DNA of 9,839 nt, taken from the NCBI GenBank assembly GCA_002722105.1, contig PBKF01000028.1:3943-13781 (forward strand). Reading direction: 5' to 3'. This document shows positions 5,590 to 9,839 of this stretch, piece by piece (the first letter of the stretch is position 1; every line of letters begins with the position of its first letter). The notes beneath the pieces are model-generated. The model was not told where the DNA came from. It did no database searches and worked only from the letters and a program-made list of their open reading frames with translations. Origin of the DNA: Fidelibacterota bacterium (GTDB lineage: Bacteria; Marinisomatota; Marinisomatia; Marinisomatales; UBA1611). Made by a program: the position numbers and the translations under genes.

Positions 5590-7278
5590 ATGGTTGAATC
5601 AAAAACTAAGGCCGATTTAAGACATAAGAGCAGATATATTGTGGATGGACGCGATCGAGCAGGAGCACGAGCAATGCTCAGAGCAGTTGGATTACAAGAT
5701 GCAGACATGAAAAAACCATTTGTTGCAATTGCTAACCTGGCAAGTGATATTACTCCTTGCAATGTACATTTAGATAAGCTTACTCACAGTGTTGAACAAG
5801 GTGTTCGCGGTGCTGATTGCGTTCCATTTAAATTTGGGACAATCACAGTGAGTGATGGAATTTCAATGGGGACAGAAGGAATGAAAGCTTCTCTAGTTAG
5901 TAGAGAGGTTATTGCCGATTCCATAGAAACCGTTGTTTTTGCAGAGGGGATGGATGCCTTAACCGTAGTGGGAGCATGTGACAAAAATATGCCAGGTGGT
6001 CTTATGGCTATAGCACGACTTAATGTTCCCGCAGTTTTTATCTATGGAGGAACAATTTTACCAGGCAAACACAATGGGAAAGATGTCAATATCCAAGATG
6101 TTTATGAAGCAATTGGAGCATGTTCTCAAGGCAAACTACCTATGGATGAATTGATAGCAATGGAAAAAGTTGCCTGCCCTGGAGCAGGAGCTTGCGCCGG
6201 AATGTTTACTGCAAATACCATGGCTTCTGCAATTGAAGCACTGGGCATGACCCCTTTAGGGGCGGCGTCTATTCCTGCAGTTGATCCACGAAGTCAGGAA
6301 GTTGGCAAGTCTATTGGCAAGATTTTATATTCATTACTTGAGAATGATATTAAGCCTAGAGATATAATGACAAAAAAAGCATTTGAAAATGCTATTACAG
6401 TAGTTTTATCAATGGGAGGATCAACTAATTCAGTTCTTCATCTTCTAGCAATAGCTCATGAAGCAAATGTTCCACTTGAAATGGATGACTTTGATCGCTT
6501 AAGTAGGAAAACACCATATCTTACCAATTTAAGACCGGCTGGCCAATATGTCATGTCGGATCTTGATAAAGCAGGTGGTGTCCCTATTGTCATGAAAGAG
6601 TTACTCAACGAAGGCCTTCTTCATGGTGACGCTTTAACAGTAACAGGAAAGACTTTGGAACAAGAACTTGGAGCTGTTAATAGGTTGCCTGACAGTAAGG
6701 TAGTATACCCCATAAGCGCTCCGAGGAGCCCTACAGGAGGTTTGGTGGTTCTCAAGGGAAGCCTCGCCCCGGAAGGTGCAATCCTTAAAGTATCTGGAAC
6801 TAAGCATTTGTACCATAAGGGACCAGCTCGTGTTTTCGATGGCGAAAGAGCAGCATTTGATGCAGTTATTAATGGAACAGTACAATCAGGTGATGTGATA
6901 GTGATTCGGTATGAGGGCCCAAAAGGAGGACCTGGTATGCAAGAAATGTTAGCAGTGACTGCCGCAATCATTGGACAGGGGCTGGGAAATGATGTCCTTT
7001 TGATGACTGATGGGAGATTTTCTGGGGCAACAAGAGGCCCCATGATTGGTCACGTAGCTCCAGAAGCAGCTGTAGGTGGTCCTATAGGACTTGTAAAAGA
7101 CGGTGATATTATAACTATGGATGTTGAAAAACGGGTTTTGAACGTTGAAATTGATGACAAAGAAATAAATAAACGAAAACAGTCTTGGAATCCAATCCCT
7201 AGCAAGTACTCCAAGGGCGTTCTTGCTAAATATGCCAAGTTAGTTTCTTCTGCATCTCAAGGAGCGGTGACAAACTAG
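5590..7278 (+). CDS. ilvD: Dihydroxy-acid dehydratase
   Basis: The 562-residue product is full length for the IlvD/Edd family. It converts 2,3-dihydroxy-isovalerate and 2,3-dihydroxy-3-methylvalerate to the 2-keto acids that precede valine, leucine and isoleucine, in the cytoplasm. Cys57 (DITPCN), Cys130 ([10 protein letters not shown]) and Cys202 ([12 protein letters not shown]) are the iron-sulfur cluster ligands. Asp131 binds Mg2+, and Lys132 is the lysine that is carbamylated in characterised members. [11 protein letters not shown] and GRFSGATRG follow; Ser478 in the latter is the proposed catalytic base. The PCN and CDK context fits IlvD rather than phosphogluconate dehydratase or a sugar-acid dehydratase, though a sugar-acid role cannot be fully excluded without other ilv genes nearby. 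AGGAG at 5574-5578 lies 11 bases before the ATG. The next gene on the same strand starts 114 bases downstream. Confidence 0.95.
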   Translation: MVESKTKADLRHKSRYIVDGRDRAGARAMLRAVGLQDADMKKPFVAIANLASDITPCNVHLDKLTHSVEQGVRGADCVPFKFGTITVSDGISMGTEGMKASLVSREVIADSIETVVFAEGMDALTVVGACDKNMPGGLMAIARLNVPAVFIYGGTILPGKHNGKDVNIQDVYEAIGACSQGKLPMDELIAMEKVACPGAGACAGMFTANTMASAIEALGMTPLGAASIPAVDPRSQEVGKSIGKILYSLLENDIKPRDIMTKKAFENAITVVLSMGGSTNSVLHLLAIAHEANVPLEMDDFDRLSRKTPYLTNLRPAGQYVMSDLDKAGGVPIVMKELLNEGLLHGDALTVTGKTLEQELGAVNRLPDSKVVYPISAPRSPTGGLVVLKGSLAPEGAILKVSGTKHLYHKGPARVFDGERAAFDAVINGTVQSGDVIVIRYEGPKGGPGMQEMLAVTAAIIGQGLGNDVLLMTDGRFSGATRGPMIGHVAPEAAVGGPIGLVKDGDIITMDVEKRVLNVEIDDKEINKRKQSWNPIPSKYSKGVLAKYAKLVSSASQGAVTN

Positions 7279-7392
7279 GAAAAGCACATTATAAATGATG
7301 AATATGAATTCAATAACATGGAAATCTAGAAATTTCCCTAAGAAAATTCGAGAAAAGACAATAGCATCAATTTTTTGCATACAGGATCAAAA
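7279..7392 (+). other. Spacer between ilvD and the cyclase gene
   Basis: The gap contains a GGAAAT/ATTTCC hairpin (7320-7325 with 7332-7337) that lacks a T-run, so there is no good terminator and co-transcription with ilvD is possible. AGGA at 7383-7386 lies 6 bases before the cyclase ATG and supports that start. Confidence 0.35.
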
Positions 7393-9839
7393 ATGTCCAC
7401 AGAAGAAAGACAACTAAAAGCAATCGTATTCACGGATATCTGCGGATTCACCGAACTCATGGGGCGGAACGAGACCAAGGCCATGGCTTTATTAGAGCAA
7501 CAACGAAGCCTTTTAAAGCCTATAATCAAGAATTTCAAGGGAGAATGGTTGAAGGAAATTGGTGATGGTGTTCTCATTGCTTTTCCCAGCGCGGTCAGAG
7601 CTGTAACCTGCGCACTGGAAATTCAACGTATTCTCGCTCACAATTCTGATCTGACCCTAAGGATAGGAATTCATATTGGTGATGTGATCAAAAAAGATGG
7701 AGATGTTTTTGGAGATGGCGTAAATGTTGCATCCCGCTTGGAACCTTTGGCCGAACCAGGAGGAATTTGTGTCTCTGAAAGGGTCTATGATGACATACGA
7801 AATAAACCTGAAATCAGTACTGCCTTTCAGGAAGAACAAATGTTGAAAGGTGTAGATCGACCGATTAAGGTATATTCCATACTCACCCAAATGAGCGCTG
7901 CACCCGAACCAGAAAAGCTAAAAGTGACTTCAAAAGAAAGCAAAAGTAAAATGCCAATATTAGCTGCAGGGTTATCACTAGGACTTTTGATCACTATTTT
8001 TGCATTAAGAACCACAGATAAAACGGAACCCACTGTGGAACCTATCTTTTATACTGGAGAACGAATCCCGGTTGCCATTTCAGATTTTGAAAATAACACT
8101 GGTGATGCCACATTGGACGGCTTATCCGGGCTCCTGATCACATCTCTGGAGCAATCAAATTATTTAACCGTTCTGACTCGATCCAGGATGTATGATCTTT
8201 TAAAACAAATGGGAAAACAAGATGCTGACAAAGTAGATGAACAATTGGGCCGGGAAATCTGTCAACGCGCAGATATTAATGCATTGGTTCTTACTTCCAT
8301 CCGACAATTTGGAGAACTCTATTCTGTAGACCTGAAAATTCTGGATATAGAAAAAGATGAATATCTTTTTTCTACGAATGTACAGGCAGAAGGGAAGAAA
8401 AATATTCCGGGATTGATTGATGAAATTTCAAAACAAACTCGAATCAGTCTTGCAGAGAAAGCAGAAACAATAGAAAAATCCCAGCGTGATATTGCAAGCA
8501 TTACCACTGATAACATGGAAGCATACCATCATTATGATTTGGGCCGGAAAGCATCATTAGCATTTAATTGGGCTGATGCAACAAAACATTATAAAAATGC
8601 GTTGGAAGAAGATTCTACATTCGCCTTAGCCTATTATGGTCTCGCTTATAATTATAAATGGAATTTTGATTCTAGACAATATGACTTTATTACAAAAGCA
8701 TTGAAATACATTCATTCAGTTCCGGAAAAAGAACAGTTATTTATCCAAGCTATGGCTGTAAATGATGATCAAGATGCTGCCATCCCCATCTATAAAAAAG
8801 TTCTTGAGAAATACCCAAATGAGAAATTAGCTTATTGGGAGATTGGAGATATTTACTACCATGATGACATGGCAGATAAATCTATATCCTATTTTGAAAA
8901 ATGTCTCGAATTTGATCCAGCCTTCGAATATGCACTTCAACATTTATATCTAGCTTATGTAGATACAGAAAGGCACGATAACAATATAGAATTAGCAAAT
9001 CGAGCAATTGAACTATTTCCGGATGAAAAATTGTATAAACAGAGACAGTTGGGAGCGTATAGGCAAGCGGGAAAATTTAAGGACTATTTTCGATTGGCAA
9101 AGAAACTGGAAAAGTCTGAATCCCCAATCCTTAATCCAGATAAAATAATAGGCGATGGCTATATGTATTCCGGCGATTATGAAAAAGCAGAAAAACACTA
9201 TCTAAAAATGTTAGCTAACAATGAAAAAGAAGTTGATGGTCTTTTTTCTTTGAAAGCACATTCCATGTATAGAGGAGACTATAAAAAATATATTCAATTT
9301 TCAGATCATATTTTACAAAAATGTGTTGAAAACAATTGGAATCGACAATACGCAAATGAGCTAGCCCAAAGAGCTTTTGTACTTGTATTTATTTTTGATA
9401 AAAGAAGTGATAGTGGCTTGATCTTAGATGAGTTAGAGTCGTTCCTTAGCGATAAAGTAAAGAATATTAAATTTGATAACTTGGGTTTATTTAGCAGAAT
9501 CCTTTTATTGGATGCCTATGCATATCTAGGAATGTGGAATAAAATTGATAATGAAAAGTTGAATTCAATAAATTTTTCTCAGACAAACCAAAAAAGATAC
9601 AAGGCCATAAAACATCAATTAAATGGGGATTACCAATCCTCAGTCAGACTTCTGGAAAAAACAACACCAAGTATGAATTTAGATTTACAATATTTTTATT
9701 ATTTTCATTTGGGAATAGATTACAGAAAGTTGGGAGATCATAAAAAGTCATTGATTATGTTTAATAAATTAAAAAATTCCTATGGCGGTGCATTTGGAAT
9801 GAGAAAATACTTCCATCCAATTTTATTTCTTTATGCAGG
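7393..9839 (+). CDS. Membrane-anchored class III adenylate/guanylate cyclase with TolB/FlgO-like and TPR domains (3' end outside window)
   Basis: The frame is open from ATG 7393 to the right edge, giving 815 residues so far. Residues 8-155 are a class III cyclase domain with metal aspartates Asp15 (FTDICGFT) and Asp58 (EIGDGVLIAF). Lys54 sits where adenylate cyclases place the base-recognising lysine, and Asn111 and Arg115 (GVNVASRLE) are the transition-state residues. All key positions are present, so it is probably active, most likely making cAMP. A lysine-rich linker leads to one membrane helix (about 187-205). A TolB/FlgO-like domain follows (about 224-355, beginning RIPVAISDFENNTGD), then TPR-like helical repeats from about 375 to the edge. 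Positive charges before the helix put the cyclase in the cytoplasm and the rest in the periplasm. The partner or signal sensed is unknown. A ribosome-binding AGGA is 6 bases upstream of the ATG. Confidence 0.87.
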   Translation, partial: MSTEERQLKAIVFTDICGFTELMGRNETKAMALLEQQRSLLKPIIKNFKGEWLKEIGDGVLIAFPSAVRAVTCALEIQRILAHNSDLTLRIGIHIGDVIKKDGDVFGDGVNVASRLEPLAEPGGICVSERVYDDIRNKPEISTAFQEEQMLKGVDRPIKVYSILTQMSAAPEPEKLKVTSKESKSKMPILAAGLSLGLLITIFALRTTDKTEPTVEPIFYTGERIPVAISDFENNTGDATLDGLSGLLITSLEQSNYLTVLTRSRMYDLLKQMGKQDADKVDEQLGREICQRADINALVLTSIRQFGELYSVDLKILDIEKDEYLFSTNVQAEGKKNIPGLIDEISKQTRISLAEKAETIEKSQRDIASITTDNMEAYHHYDLGRKASLAFNWADATKHYKNALEEDSTFALAYYGLAYNYKWNFDSRQYDFITKALKYIHSVPEKEQLFIQAMAVNDDQDAAIPIYKKVLEKYPNEKLAYWEIGDIYYHDDMADKSISYFEKCLEFDPAFEYALQHLYLAYVDTERHDNNIELANRAIELFPDEKLYKQRQLGAYRQAGKFKDYFRLAKKLEKSESPILNPDKIIGDGYMYSGDYEKAEKHYLKMLANNEKEVDGLFSLKAHSMYRGDYKKYIQFSDHILQKCVENNWNRQYANELAQRAFVLVFIFDKRSDSGLILDELESFLSDKVKNIKFDNLGLFSRILLLDAYAYLGMWNKIDNEKLNSINFSQTNQKRYKAIKHQLNGDYQSSVRLLEKTTPSMNLDLQYFYYFHLGIDYRKLGDHKKSLIMFNKLKNSYGGAFGMRKYFHPILFLYA

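Noticed and set aside
6621..7043. 140-codon minus-strand frame inside ilvD
   Set aside because: It is a shadow of a strongly conserved coding sequence and its translation has low-complexity, Pro/Ser-rich content without motifs.
1..9839. CRISPR array, transposon ends, phage-defence genes or a reverse transcriptase
   Set aside because: No regularly spaced repeats, terminal inverted repeats, transposase motifs or defence-type domains were seen on either strand.

Overview
The window is AT-rich bacterial DNA with compact spacing. It carries a secreted GH65-type enzyme, a mutarotase/symporter fusion, and a cyclase-TPR signalling protein. Its tmRNA and tRNA genes do not encode CCA. Several starts (positions 559, 1564 and 4506 on the minus strand) lack a Shine-Dalgarno sequence. 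Together these features suggest a Gram-negative bacterium of the Bacteroidetes/FCB kind, possibly marine. This placement is an inference from gene architecture; no phylogenetic marker in the window settles it.

Minus-strand half (1-4897). Reading leftwards, ssrA (tmRNA, 4897-4550) is followed after 43 bases by a three-gene cluster. The first gene encodes a periplasmic kelch mutarotase fused to a sodium:solute symporter (4506-1777). The second encodes an N-acetylneuraminate lyase (1564-677). The third encodes a secreted glycoside hydrolase family 65-like protein, cut by the window edge (559-1). The first two make a coherent sialic acid uptake and cleavage route: anomer conversion outside, Na+-driven import, then aldol cleavage to pyruvate and N-acetylmannosamine inside. 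The GH65 partner is less expected, because that family usually acts on alpha-glucosides. The gap between the fusion gene and the lyase gene holds a short frame that looks like the 3' end of a lost outer-membrane beta-barrel gene.

Plus-strand half (5185-9839). A tRNA-Lys(CUU) gene is followed by a 332-base leader region, then ilvD (dihydroxy-acid dehydratase, branched-chain amino acid synthesis), then a membrane-anchored class III nucleotide cyclase. The cyclase has a TolB/FlgO-like domain and TPR repeats and runs off the right edge. The leader holds a terminator-like hairpin whose 3' arm can also pair with a distant upstream segment, and a tiny frame interrupted by an in-frame TGA.

I did not find a phage-defence system, CRISPR array, transposase or integrase. 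The most unusual items are the tmRNA tag ending in M-A-A-A, the permease-mutarotase fusion beside a lyase and a GH65 protein, the possible switch upstream of ilvD, and the barrel-gene remnant.
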